Shown in pieces: positions 35,201-47,298 of a stretch of DNA of 64,000 bases (position 1 is its first letter; the number at the start of each line of letters is the position of its first letter). Source of the DNA: Bilabrum cf. latius (taxonomy: Eukaryota > Bigyra: Bicosoecida > Bigyra > Bicosoecida). The stretch covers positions 620,001 to 684,000 of the forward strand of contig OZ237758.1 of NCBI GenBank assembly GCA_965178125.1, read 5' to 3'. Under the pieces are notes generated by a model. It saw nothing but the letters and a program-made list of their open reading frames with translations, had not been told where the DNA came from and ran no database searches. A program made the position numbers and the translations under genes.

Positions 35201-35645
35201 CATCCCGTTGCGCTTCCCGTTCGATCAAGGCGTGCGCTGCTTGCGCCTGCGCATCTCGCTTGTCTTGCTCCAACAGTGCCGCATCTCTAGTGGTATCTGC
35301 CTCTGCAAACAGCTGCCGTTCCCTCTCCGAACCGCTTTCAGCAGTCTGGAGCTTTTTCTGCGTGCGTACGACTGCCCTTCGGGCACGAACTACCTCAGCG
35401 TCCAGCTCGCCGGTCCCTTTGATCCTAGCTTTCTCTGCCTCAGCCTCTGCAACAGCCTCCAAGCGACCCTACTCCCGCCTCAGCTACGAAATCTAGTCTT
35501 CTAATCTATCTAATCTATCCTGAGCTCCTCTAGCTACGGCATCCGCATCCAAGAAGCGCCGCTTGGCTTCAGCCTGGAGGGTGATGGCCTTATGTGCATC
35601 ACGGAGGGCAAGCTGCTCCGCATTCGTTCGCCTCCGAGTTGACAT
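29274..35645 (-). CDS. Ciliary ASH-domain/coiled-coil protein, CFAP74-like
   Basis: One uninterrupted frame of 2,123 codons without introns, ATG 35645 to TAA (29274-29276). It crosses 15 TAGs: 35493, 35484, 35469, 34347, 34215, 31572, 31215, 31182, 30885, 30351, 30348, 30249, 29610, 29589, 29469. Residues about 1-430 are an Arg/Glu/Ala coiled coil. Several ASH/MSP-like beta domains follow (KVTLTNSSYSFASFRV, FRLHNHGAIPFAYRMDW, SITLRNRSPHSILPA, and GTVSPG then LAIEATFAPDS). Coiled coil followed by multiple ASH domains, at this size, resembles CFAP74 of the axonemal central apparatus. HYDIN- or CFAP47-like relatives are alternatives. The gene implies the organism builds, or recently built, motile cilia. 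TAGs fall at coiled-coil and loop positions where Gln fits. Confidence 0.7.
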
Positions 35646-35760
35646 AAATATAGAATCTTGAAATAATAGTGAAACTGTATTCAATGTACCTCCTGGATGG
35701 AAGAAATCGAAAGTGATTCAATTCGATCCGTTGTTGAGAAACTGCACGCTATCTACCAAG

Positions 35761-37929
35761 TTAATCTGATTCACTGGAATCGACGTCATCGGCCGATTCA
35801 CTGTCCTCCTGTGCCTCTCCCTCCGCTCCTTCGTCGTCCGAGTTGACCAACCGGACAATACCGAGCTGCATTAGCCTTCGCAGCAGTGCCCCGGCCTGCG
35901 GACCGCTCATGTCCCCGGGTGGCCCTCCCCCGCGACCTGCGCCAGGCGCACCGCCGCCCCCCTCCCCATCCTCGTCACTCGCCGGAGGTGGCACGTGCTT
36001 CCACTCCTGCTCCCATGGGTCGTGGTGCCTCCACGACACCTTCGTGCGCTGCACCCGCTCGAGCCCCGCGCGCCCTCCCCTCCCCCTCCCCCTCCGCCCC
36101 GCCAGCCGGGCAGACCGCCGCGCCCCACGCCTGGCAGCAGGCACGTCGCTCGCCTCCTCATCTTCATCCCTGAAATCGCTGTCACCATCCCCTTCCCCAT
36201 ATTCATCTTCATCGCTAGCGGCGTCACCCGGGTACCTACGCTGGTACGAGCTCACCGTGTGCCCCCTGGGCGACTGTTCCTTGGCCTCATACAGCCTCAC
36301 GCAGCCATCGAAGGACGCTGTAGCGAGGAGGGGCAGGGTCGGGTGCCAGCTGACATCGCGAACGGTGGATCGGCTGGAGGCCAGTCGGCACACTACTTCC
36401 CCTGTCATGGCATCCCACACATGCACCTTGCCGTCCGCAGACCCGCTGTAGATGTACTGCTGCCCCGTGCTGCGAGCCGGGCTGTAGTAGCATCGGATCA
36501 GCGTCTCGGCCACGGAGTGCCCTCGCAGGGTGAGGATGCTCCTGTCGTGCTTGTGCTTCCACGGCTGCCCATACCCCGGGAAATCGCCCCAGCGGTAGTC
36601 GTAGGCGGCGAAAGGACTCTCCACCTCGGGCAATTCGTCGAACTGCGAGCTGGAATACATGCGCCGAATGTCCCACACCTTGCACGTGTTGTCCTTGGCG
36701 TTGCTGATCAAGTACCTCCCGTCTTCCCTGGAGCAAAGGCTGGTGATCCCATTCCCGTGCCCTGGCAAGATGCCCTATGCTTGCGTGCTCCTTCCCATGA
36801 CCCTCCTGTCAAACACCTTGATCAGAGTGTCGTCAGACCCGCTGGCCACGAGGTGAGGGCTGTGGTCCATGTCCAGGAAGGTCACCGCGTTGATGTCGTC
36901 CTTGTGGGCCAGCTGCTGCGCCACTGTGGCGCGCCGCTCCACGTCGTACACCATCACACACTCGTTGCTGCAGCCGGCGACCACCTCCCGACCGCCCGCT
37001 GACAGCTTGGCGCACCACGTCCCAAACTCCCTCCGTGACCCCCTTCTGCCCCCTTGGCGAGAAGATGCCGCGTGGCCCGGCATGTTTTGCAGCTCCAAAG
37101 TCTCGTCCATCTCGTATTCTCCCCGCACGTTGCACAGATGCATCCTTGGGTTGATCGTCGTGTACAGGACGAATCGATCGTCCGTGGTTGCGTCCACGCT
37201 GGTGATGGTCCACTGGATTTCCTCCGCCTCGATCTCCTTGATGGGATGCATGTGGGAAGAAGTCGCGTCCATCACGGCGATCTTGTGGTCCTACGATGCC
37301 GCGAGGAGAAGATCGCCCGACCTGGAGAACTGTGCCGCGTACATGCGCGAGTGCATGGACGGCACGAGGTCCTACTTGAGCAGGTGCGTCGGGATCATGC
37401 GGCCGCCCGAGTAGTGAGCGGCGCTGCGGGTCATCCTCCCTGTCAATTTACGGTGCGATAAAATAGACTGGACTGGGACGCCAAAGTCCGCGATCGCCGG
37501 GCGTTCAAGCCGGCGTTCTCCCTCTGCCGTGGTGGGAGGCTCCTCCAATCCATCCTGGTCGCTTTCCTCAGTCATCGGCGCGCCTCCCGAACCTGACCCG
37601 GCAGAAGAGTCTGCTGATTCTGCAACATCCGGCTTCGACGTCTGCGCTGCCCGCGTCCCATCTTCTGCACGACCCGGATCCGCTGCTGCAGACGTCACGG
37701 CTTCTGCGCTCGCGTGCAGGCACTTTCTAGCTTCTGGCGAGAGATGCTTCTCAGCGAAAACAGAACATACGCCTCTTTGCCTGGCATAATCCATGAAATA
37801 TTCACTGGCTCGAAGATCGGCCTTCTGCTGTTGCTCAAACGAGTGTATATTCACCCCAGGCCTTCTTTCATTTCCACCGACTGCCACGCCACGACTTTGA
37901 CCCCCATCCTCGTCACCACCGAGACCCAT
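35761..37929 (-). CDS. DCAF11 (WDR23)/LEC14B-type WD40 protein
   Basis: Single frame of 722 aa, ATG 37929 to TAA (35761-35763), crossing TAG at 37372, 37291 and 36775. WD40 blades resemble DCAF11/LEC14B: AQFSRSGDLLLAAS, VASGSDDTLIKVFDRR, YLISNAKDNTCKVWDIRR, DYRWGDFPGYGQPWK, STGQQYIYSGSADGKVHVWD and VRDVSWHPTLPLLATASFDG. DCAF11 is a substrate receptor of the CUL4-DDB1 ubiquitin ligase. The TAG at 37291 reads LLLAAS-TAG-DHKIAVMD. Human DCAF11, as I recall it, has a Gln in ACQDQTIRLYD at that place. The C-terminus adds a long Asp/Glu- and Gly/Arg-rich disordered tail ending SSESD. The N-terminal 180 residues are not recognised. A TTTTTTAG acceptor-like site just upstream leaves room for an extra 5' exon. 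Confidence 0.88.
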
Positions 37930-38142
37930 AGCCTATGCGCGAGCAAGAAGCTAAAAAATACTCATCATATTCCTTCCTCCGCCCGACATTGATGTGGATC
38001 TGTCACACTGCAGATGTGGCGAAACCACGTCGCCAAGTGCAACTAGAAGCGGAACAAGTGGCGCCGCGCATATCAAAAAAATTGACGGTTCTTGAACATC
38101 TCGTGTCGCGCAGTAGGAATATGTGTCTTTTCGATATACTAT

Positions 38143-40271
38143 TCAGTCTTTCTTCCGGCGAGAACTTGTCCTCCTGCTGGACCTTCGCTTCTTCTGTGGT
38201 GGGGGCTTATCATCTGCACTACCATGCCCTGCATCGTCTCGGTCGGCGTCGCCCTCGTCCACCACAGACCCCTTCCCTCCTTTTGAGCCTGTCTTGCCAC
38301 CAGCAGCAGGTGCACGTGCTGCGGCCTCGCTCCCATCCGCTTCTGCCAAGTTGCCGCCACTGCCAGCTCCAGCACCCGCAGCACCGCTAGGCATAGTGGC
38401 TGCTGTGCCAGCTAACATATCCTCCTCATCGCCATCCTCATCCTCATCCTCATCCTCACCATCACGGTGGCCATCACCACGAAGACCTGTCACAGCACCA
38501 GCCCCGACGCTTGGCCTGCCCGCTTGACCATCCGCCCCGAGGCGGATAGTCGCTGCTGTCTTGTCTCCATCCCCGTCCCCGGCCCCGGCCCCGGCCCCGT
38601 GAGTCGCCCCCTCCAACCCCGGTGCAGCGCCCATCCCCTGACCCTGAGACGTTCTCATGAAACTCTCGGGCTGTGCACCCTCCCCCGATGCCATGGGTAT
38701 GGATCCTATCCCACTCACCTCCCCGGCCCTGACGGAATGGGCATGGGCCTGTCTGCCGGCACCAGGCAAAGTACCGCCCCCCGACATGGACAGGCTGTGT
38801 TCACCCGCTGCTTCCGGTTTATCATTGGTATGACCACCGCTGCCTGACCTAGACCCGCTTGCTTTCGCAGCGGAGGCACCTGCTGCGGCAGTGCTTGGCG
38901 GGGCAGACACCGGGCCCCGTTGACTACTACCGCTCGACGCAGCAGCAGCCGATCCCGCAGGGGCCCGAGGTGTCCCTCCACTGCCCCTTGCAGAACCCGT
39001 GCCAGTGGTGTTACTTCCGGTGCCTGTGGTGGTGCTGCCGTCCTCCTCGTCCTCCATGGTAACCAGCACCAAATCCGCATAGAAAGAAGCGTGAGACGCG
39101 GCACTCCCGGCGAGCGTGCTGGTGCTCACTAGCACCGGGTACCCCGGCTGCTCAAAGAACAGAGCCACCTGCGGGTCATCTGGGTTGGCCTGCTCGCAGA
39201 GAGATAGCATTGCCCTGAACTCCTTCAACGAGAAGGTGATTTCCACGCTGTACGGCTAGGGGGGTGTCCTCCCCCTCCTGACTTCCTCCTCCGTGGGCAC
39301 GTGCTCCACCGCGTGTGCCTTGTTCACGATGACGTCCTGGAGCTCTGCCACGTCCACGCGGATGGAAGACTGCATGAGATCTGGGCTTCGGAGGGCGTCC
39401 ACGGACTGAGGCTTGTCGAACGTGGCGCCTGCTGCGTATGTTCGCAGCTCAACAAACCTGGGGCCGGCTTCCAGGGTGATTTCCTGCCTGGACTTGATCG
39501 TCTCGGCGTACTGGCCCAAGCTGACAGGCGCGCCCACAATGCTGCTAAAAGGGGGAATCGACGTCCATTTGGGCGTGCAACATTTGCATAGAGTGCTTGG
39601 ATCTGGTTGTAGCAATGCCACCGAGCGATCGAAATAGAATATGCACTCACCAGTGCGGTGCTCGGGTCCGGTCGAAGGATGCATGCTGAATACCGCACGG
39701 TTCGTAAGAAAACTGATGCGTGCGTACCACGCCGTGCTTGCATTCCATCTAAACTACTATGTAATGAGTCGCGCGTTGCTTTTCGAAGGACATTCGCGCT
39801 CGTTCCACAGTCCGAAGCGACCGCAGTACGGTAAGTATGGATCGCACGGGAAACTTGCACATAACACTTTCGGTGGGAGAAGCACCGATTTCGAACTGGT
39901 CAAAGAAACCTGCGGTTAACAAAATGCAGGCTAGATGTTGAACATCGAGTGCCTCGAAGTCCAAACAGAACGCAAGCATTGCTTCGCCTTACTGGTGCTC
40001 AAGTAGAATGCGCCAAAGGCGTTCTTGGCATCGCTCAGGGATCGGAGGATAACCTGCTAAGTATTATGCAAATTACAGGCACGCGGAGAGTTAAAGACGT
40101 TCGATAGCTTGGGTCCCGAAGCAGTCGAGAGTTGCTCACTCCTGTATTTTTCGCTTCAAAAAAGAGTTCTTTCCCAATCTTTGCTGCACAGCCACATATC
40201 TATGCAAATAATCGCAACTATTTTTTCTCCAGTAAAACGCGAAATTTAGAAAATGCCTGCGAACTCGACAT
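38143..40271 (-). CDS. RAD9: RAD9, checkpoint clamp (9-1-1) subunit
   Basis: Four exons: 40271..40140, 40053..39993, 39909..39651 and 39541..38143, all GT-AG with matching phases; 616 aa, stop TGA. Landmarks follow human RAD9A in order: KIGKELFFEAKNTGVILRSL, NAFGAFYLS, FFDQFEIG, MCKFPVRSILTVLRSL, CKHGVVRTHQFSYEP, HCIVGAPVSLGQYAETI and EITFSLKEFRAMLSL. RAD9 forms the PCNA-like 9-1-1 ring with RAD1 and HUS1 and activates ATR signalling. TAGs lie at 40218, 40200, 39749 and 39256. The one at 39749 reads HYIVV-TAG-MECKHGV; human RAD9A, as I recall it, has RLVVQLHCKFGV, a Gln at the same place. The C-terminal 280 residues are a low-complexity Gly/Ala/Ser and Asp/Glu tail ending in Arg/Lys, the region that is phosphorylated in other RAD9s. 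Confidence 0.92.
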
Positions 40272-40417
40272 GCAAGGAGCGAATGATTGTAGTTGCATTT
40301 AAGTTCGAGCAAGTGCGTAGACACACGCAACAAACACCAATAAATACGATTTATTGGACGGAGAGCCAGCTCTACATTGTAGAGCTTTTCCGTGCAATAC
40401 AGAGGGTCAGGGCTAGA
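40272..40417. promoter_or_regulatory. Divergent promoter region, RAD9 / fibrinogen-like gene
   Basis: 146 bp, relatively AT-rich compared with the flanking genes (AATAAATACGATTTATTGG is near 40.35 kb). The role is inferred from the divergent starts. Confidence 0.4.
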
Positions 40418-43400
40418 ATGGGACGACGCATTGCAAAACTTATACTACTAGTTTTGGTTGTGACGGTCGCCGTTACGACAAGTCGAGCAGACGAGAGCCA
40501 GCCCGGGAAACCATCAATAGCCGGGCAAGCCGCGCTCCATGAGTTGTTGACAAGCATTTGGGAATCGCACGGACTTGATGGTACTTCTGTTTTGACAAGT
40601 ACAGAAGTTCAAGCTGCTTCTCCGTTGCCTGGAGGAGCGCAGGCCTTCGTACTCGGAAGCAGAGGCTGTGGCTCCACCTTTAGGTTAGCCCAGTCGAACG
40701 CGGCTCCCATAACAGGCAAGGATTCTGCAACTGATGGCTGCACTGATATCGAATCTCCCAATTTCAAAAAGAAGTGGGCGTCCATGGTTCACTCGCTTGC
40801 GGTGAAGACGTAGAGAGAGCACGTTCGTGCCAAACCGCAGCCACTGCGGTGGCTTGATACGGCCCTTGCGCCCAGAGATGGACCTCTTCCCGTTGCAGCA
40901 AAAGATGTGTCGTACTTGTGTCGTTAGGACAAATTCACAGGCCACATTGACTGTGTGAAGGAGCAGCATGCTCCCGTAGTCGAAGTTCACGTCCCGATCG
41001 ACCTGCCTGCAGCGAGCGCAACGGAAGCAGCGTAGTCCCTGTGCGAGCCACCTTCATAGCAAGAGGTGGAATGTTCCCATGCAGAGGCGCTGCCAGGCAT
41101 AAGCGGTGCCGGCACGGCGCACCTGCACGTCGACTGCGGTTGCTCAGCCACCGGCCAGGAATCGCCCACGATGCGGTTCGCGACGGTTGCCTCCTCCCAC
41201 AGCGCGGGGGCGCGGTCTGCTCTGCAGGCCACTCGAGCTGCTGCCCGGCAGCTCTTTGGACACAAGGCATGGGCTGCCATTCAGGCCACGCTCGGTGTCG
41301 GGGGGCACGCAGCACGCGGCAAGAATCAGGCGGAGGCCAGCGGGCGTGGTGCTTAGGCAGCGCATGGGGACGGCAGCGAGGCGGGGCTTGGTGAGGGCGA
41401 TAGCCAGGACTTAGGAAGCAGTAGCGGGAGAAAGTGCCACTGTGAGATTGATTACCAGCACGGTCAGGCGGAATCTGCAGCGAGCAATGGAACGGTCGAA
41501 GCCAGCAAACCCGCAGGCATCAAGCCGGTACTCAAGTGCCAGTGTCTGCTCCCACAGCAGCTAACCGACGTTGAAAGTGAGAGTCTCGAGAAAGGCAAAG
41601 CTCGAGGGAACAGCGCGGCAGCCAAGGCAGCCAGGGAAGCCGGTGGGGCCCTGGAGGCGCAGCTGAATAGGACGACGGGGCCTAGCGCCGACATTGCGAA
41701 GAACTCCACCGTGGATGGCCATACAAGAGAGCGCGGGAATACAACGGCACCCCTGGAAGACGAACACGACGCAGCAGCAACGAATCTGAACGCCACTGGT
41801 GCTGCCAACCCGTTCGGGTTCCTGCCCGGCGAGCTCAGGGCGATACTGAGCAGGGAGGTGGTCGTGTCGACCGCCACGCAGAGGCTTCGAGGGACCCTCT
41901 ACAAGGTGTGGGCTGCAGTGCAGCAGGAGGAGAGAGCGGCGGCCGAGGCACTGGGCACGGCGCAAAAGTTCCTCGCAGCGTCTGCCTCCGAGCCCATGAC
42001 TGGCCCGGGTGTCGAGGGGTGGCCGCGAGGGGCGGTGGCCGGTGGTCCGCAGCAAGACGAAAAGGTGCTGAATGCAGCCGCAGGGGTGGCTGGGGCCGGC
42101 ATCACAGCCATCGTGTCGGCTGACGCTCCCCGTGATGCGTTCGCTTTGGTGCTGGCAGACGCGCCTGAGGTCTCGAGCATCCCGGCCGCTGCGGCTGCAC
42201 TGGCTTCGCTTGCCCCTCTGCTGCCCGCACGCACGTCGGCAGCTCGGTCGCACGTGGTGGCGGTGGGCGGACTCCTCGGCGAGGTGGCCAGTGCCATGGA
42301 GGGGCTGGAAAAGTCCGACCGACGCATCGCGCGAGCGGTGGTGGAAGGTGGTTGTGACCCTGAACAGTTCTCCTCGGCTCATGCAAGCCAGTCGCACGGC
42401 GAGGGCAGGAGGTCCCTTGCCGCCGTGGGCATCGATGCGAGCGGAGAGGCGGCGTGGACGTAGGAGTCTGCTGCTAGGTTTGCGATGCACTGCCTCAGCA
42501 AAGGACAGGAGATTGGTGCAAAGCAGCGTAAGGCATCGCACCTGGACGGGTCTGGCTCCGCGGTGGTGCCCGGGTAGAGCGAATCCAGCGGCAGCTCTCA
42601 GTCGAGGTATGGCCCGGATGACGCCGAGAAAGCCGGCTTGCGGAGCGCTCACCTGCCTGACGTCATCGTGGTGCGTGCGGCACAGCTGCTTGTGACCCTG
42701 GGACAGACCATGCACAGGCTGCGTGTCGCTGCGGCGCGGTCCGCGGTGATTGCCAACACAGACGAGCAGGTGGCGCAGGCCGCGATCGGCGCACTGCCCA
42801 TGCCCCTGCCCTCATTCCGTAGGGAGGACGGGAACGGCGGCAGGACGGCAGCGCCAGGGCTCGAAGGAGGGCATGGGAGCGGGGCTGCACGATCGTCGAC
42901 CGGGGCGCTGCACTTTGTGAACGGCACGGATGCAGGCATGTGCGCGGCGTGGCCCACCTGCCTGTCCATGCTCGGGGGTGCTCCGCTGTAGGGCTGGCTC
43001 AAGGATAGGATCCGCCAGGAGGCCGGCTTCGCCATGCCGCCGCCTGGGGCGTGCGTGGACGGCGAGCAGGAGCAGGACGGCGGTGCGACTCCCGGCGTCG
43101 CGGACGGGCACCCTATGTCCCCATCCCCCGAGGTAATCGGCGCCTCTCTCGCGCGTGCCGGCAGCGGGGCTCGGAGCAGCGCGAAGCCTGCAGGTGTGGG
43201 GCAGTCCTTGCTGTCCCTCGCTGCTCAGGCTGCTTTGCAGAAGAAGCCAGGGCAGGGCGGTACGTCTTCATCTGGGAAGCAGGGCAAGAAGACCAGTGAC
43301 AGCAAGGGTGGCGGCAGCAGCAGTGCGGCCGCCGGTTGGGGCAAGTCTGGGCTTGCCTCCCTGCAAAAGTGGTGCGACAGCGGACAGCCGCAGCACATCG

Positions 43401-46400
43401 GCGGCGTGGTGTCAAGGCAGGCAGCAGCGCTCCTGCTCACCCTGAGGTACCACGTGAAGCACGCCAGCAGCAAGCAGCAGAAGCTAGAGGTGCCGAAGGT
43501 TGGTCCCATGGACGTGCACGTAGAGAAGATTACTGGCCCTGCCGCTCTGGACGCAGAGACGGCAGTTGACAGGTGGCAGCGAGCCAAAGCAGCGCTAGCG
43601 AAAGCAAAGCGCGCCGTGCACGACTCAAGCAAAGCCACGGACACTGCCAGTGAACCTCACGAGGACGAGGAGGCTGCACTTCATGAGGCAAATAGGGATC
43701 CTGCCGCCGTGCTGCTGCAGACCAATGCCAGGCTCCGCGGTGCAGCTGCGGGCGGCTCCGGCAACAGTGTCCGAACGAACCGTCACAGGGAACACACGTC
43801 GTCTGCGGTTGCCTCCGTCCTTGACGATGCTGGATCTGCTGCGCTGGCCGATGCCGCTGCCGGGGTCAGTGCGGAGCACCTCCTGGCTCAGCTGCTGGAT
43901 GGCGGTGCTGTCCTTGATCAGTTGGACGACGAGGCCCGCGCCCAGGGTACTACGGGTGGGATGCGATTCCGAGCCACTCGGAGCGGTGCCGCGCTGGGAG
44001 AAGATGCCACCGGGACGGGCGATGGTGCGATCAGCGTGGTGGACGAGTCTGCAGCAGAAGAGGGCGAGCCCGGCGAGCCCGGTTCCACAGTGGTGCACTT
44101 TCAGATCGACATGCCCGAGCACCCGAGCGGCATGCTGCTGCGGCTTCCCCCCGGGTTCCTGGACAAGCTCGTAACCATGGCGGGCGAGGATGGTGGTGCG
44201 AGCGGCGAGGACCAGCGGGAGACGAGCCAAGGGCACGCGGGGCGGCTGCACCTGTCGCCAGAGAGGGAGGAATCGATCCGGAGGTCGCTCGCCTCGCTGG
44301 CCGTGCGGGCAAACGGCACCCTCAACTGCCTGTGCCAGCACGCCGGCGTGCCAGCCGTCGGGATGGGTCCGTGGCTCCTGTACGCCCAGGGAGACCGGCC
44401 TGCATCCAACGAGCCGAGCACCGGAGTGCACGCCGCCGATGCGGCGTCCTTGCTGGAAATGGCTGCTGCTGGAGCCCCCGCAGAGCCTGAGAATGGCAAG
44501 GGAAACGCGGCCAGCAAGCCACCTGGCTAGAGCGCGAACGGTACCATCGCGAAGACCACGACAACAAAGACGACCACCACCGTGAGCTTGCGTGACGGGG
44601 AAGATGCAGCATCAGAGCTGGACGCTGCTGGCTGGCAGCAGTCTGACGAGCGCCAACCCGCCGACCCCGAGCTAGAGGCGGACCGGTACGGGCTGTCCGA
44701 GGACCCTGCCTGGATCCGAGGCAACGAGACAGCGAATCCAGAGCAGGACGCGATGGCGGTGCGCCTGACCGCAAGCCTGCTGTCCCCTGCGCCACGAGGC
44801 ATCGCGCTGCTGGCCGGCTCCGCTCTGCTGCAGCAGCCTGTGGCCGAAGCGTCCGCACGGCTGCTTCGTGACGGAGACGCTGTTGACGCACAGCTGGCTG
44901 CAGCGAACTGCCCCCTGCCTGAAGGCATCGCCACCCCGCTGCTGACTTTCCTTCGGGACGAGGCAATTCGGTCCAGCCTGTGGCCATCGAGGGTGCCCCC
45001 TGGTGTGAAGGGCCTAGGCACCAGGGAAGCCAGCAACGAGACCGCAGTGGCCGCCACCGTCCTCGACGACCTGCTTTAGAAGAAATCGCCAGTCTCATCC
45101 GCCACCATGGGCATGGCCTTCATCGCCGGCGACAGGATGCAGCTGCCCCCTGCCACCGAGGAGCAGACGGCGCGATGGGTGAAGGAGGCAGCTGAGAGGT
45201 GGCGGGCAGGCTTGGCGAAGGAGAGGACGGACATTGAGAGCACTCTCACAGAGGTCAGGAATGGCGGGGCGCAGGCAGCGGCAGACCGTGGTGTGGCCTG
45301 GCCCTTCCCCGCCGACCTGGTTGGCGGGTCAAGCAAGCCGGAGGGAGTGAGCGACGCGCAGTGGGCCATGGCGCAGGAGGCCTCCATGCTGCAGGCAGAG
45401 CGAGCCAGGCTGGAGAAGCTCCTCGCTGAACGGGTGGCCAAGCTGCTTGAGGGTCTCAGGCGGGCAAAGGACGCCGCGGATGAGGCGGCCAACGAAGCAG
45501 ATGCGCAGGCGCAGGCATCCAGGAAGCGCATCGCTGCGGCTGGCAGCAGCGCGGCACAGGCGCAGCGCACTCTCAGGCAGCAGCTATCTGATGCGGCAGA
45601 GGCCAAAGCGATTCTCGAGGCCGGCGGCATGACGGACCACGACACGGCTGCGGCTCGCAGGTGCAGGGGTCATGACCCGGCCCATCCAGCGGATGCAAGA
45701 GTGATCCAAGCCGCGAAGGAGCTGGCGGGGGCGTACGAGGAGCTCGCAGCGGCGAGGGAGGCAGCTGGTGGCGAAGCAGTGGATGGTATTGGGAACGATG
45801 GCGCGGGCGCCAGCGACAATGGGGACGAGCAGGCGGACGCCAGCAGCAGGAAGCACGGTCTGCTGGCTGCAGAGACCAAGGTGATGGCGACTGAGCTGGC
45901 TCACGAGCAGGCGATGCAGTCGTGTGTCGCCAGGGCAGCGGGAGCCGGAGGGGGAGCGGGCGACGACGGCGAGGATCAGCCGCCACCACCCACGCTGGCA
46001 AGCGCCAATGGCACCAGCGGAGCAGAAGCGGCGCTCGCTGCCGCCAAGGAGGCGGGCAAGCGGCTGAAGGCCTCCAAGGCGGCCCTGGCGAAAGAAAGGA
46101 GGCTCTGGGAGGAGGCCGTGGTGAGGCTCGTGCGCCCAAGGACGTGCCTGCAGCTCCAGTCGCTCGCCACCGGTGCTCCCAGCGGGCTGTACACCGTGTT
46201 CCCGCCGGGCGAAGGGGACTTCCAGGGCGTGCGGGTGTTCTGCGACATGGAGTCCGATGGGGGCGGCTGGACGCTGATCGGGTGGGGCCCGGAGGGCAGC
46301 ATCGGCGGCCCCTTGGGTCTGTCCGGGGGGGATGAGGGGGTTGGAGAAGGGGGCTCGCCTGCAGACAAGGGCTCCCCCTCCCCGCTGGACAGGTCCAGGC

Positions 46401-47182
46401 CTGGGAGAGTGAACGCCCTCTGGCTCGTGGAGGCGTCTGCGGAGATGGGCATCAGCTGGATAGAGGCCTAGGAAGAGGATGAAGAGGAGGGGCGTGATCA
46501 GGACGAGCGGGGTAGTGGCGCCGGCAATGCCACAGCGCCTGCTATGGACGAGTCCAACGACACTGCGACCGTGACCTCTAAGCGAAACCGCGCGGCGAGT
46601 GCAAAGAAAGCAGCCGCGCTGTCGCAGGCCGGCATGTCTCAGTACGGGAGCACCGTGGCCATCTCCATCCCCTCCCCCGGAAGGACCGATCTCAGCCTGA
46701 GCCCCGCGCCGCCGAAGCAGTCCTGCAGCGACGATCGGGGGGACTACGCAGTGGCGAGGGTTCGGTGCATGAGTGGGACCTATGGGGCGAACAGCAGCGG
46801 CAGTGAGCCGGGTCGGGGAACTGATGACTCGGAGTGCCCCTTTCCTGCGCGCATGTACACGGGTGCCACCTCGCTTGGAGTATGCAGCGGTCACGCGTAC
46901 GGGGCTGTGCTCATGGGTGGCGGGCCGAAGGACGCGTGCGATGGACCCCTGCTCGCAGGTGAGGCTGCAAATAGTTAGAAGAAGGATTCGTCCTCAGAGT
47001 AGGAGAAAGAGAAGGGGAAGGATAGTGGCAAGAAGAGTGGACGTGACGATGAGGATCTTCGCGTCGTCCCGGACGGGATGGGCATATTTGTCGGCGTGGA
47101 CGAGACGCCAGGGTGCTCCGGAGTCTCTGGCGAGGATAGGAAGGTTCATAGGCTCTCTCATGTTGCGGTGTGGGTTCGGTGA
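40418..47182 (+). CDS. Large secreted protein with C-terminal fibrinogen-like (FReD) region
   Basis: One intronless frame of 2,254 aa from ATG 40418 to TGA (47180-47182). It crosses 13 TAGs: 40811, 40925, 41033, 41057, 41354, 42461, 42575, 42989, 44528, 45077, 46469, 46976, 47000. It starts with a signal peptide (RRIAKLILLVLVVTVAVTTS). A very long Ala/Gly/Ser-rich helical and low-complexity body follows, including a coiled coil at about 45.4-45.6 kb. From about residue 1,910 it reads CLQLQSLATGAPSGLYTVFP and VFCDMESDGGGWTLIG, the start of a fibrinogen-related domain. Later Cys-containing blocks (DACDGPL, ETPGCSG) are consistent with its end, although acidic low-complexity inserts interrupt it. 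FReD proteins bind carbohydrate or assemble extracellular matrix. Function here is inferred as cell surface or secreted. Confidence 0.78.
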
Positions 47183-47298
47183 TTTGTTTTTAGTCAGGAA
47201 GTTAGGGTTTACTACTTGGCTAGTGCATATTATGTTCGTGGTTCCGGTCCTGCTTTAGAAGATTCTCTAGTGGCGGGATTGCACGGTAGAAGAGAGGT

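Noticed and set aside
12048-47182. TAG-containing genes as decaying pseudogenes
   Set aside because: Decay would also create TAA, TGA and frameshifts. None are seen over more than 30 kb of frame, and catalytic motifs are intact.
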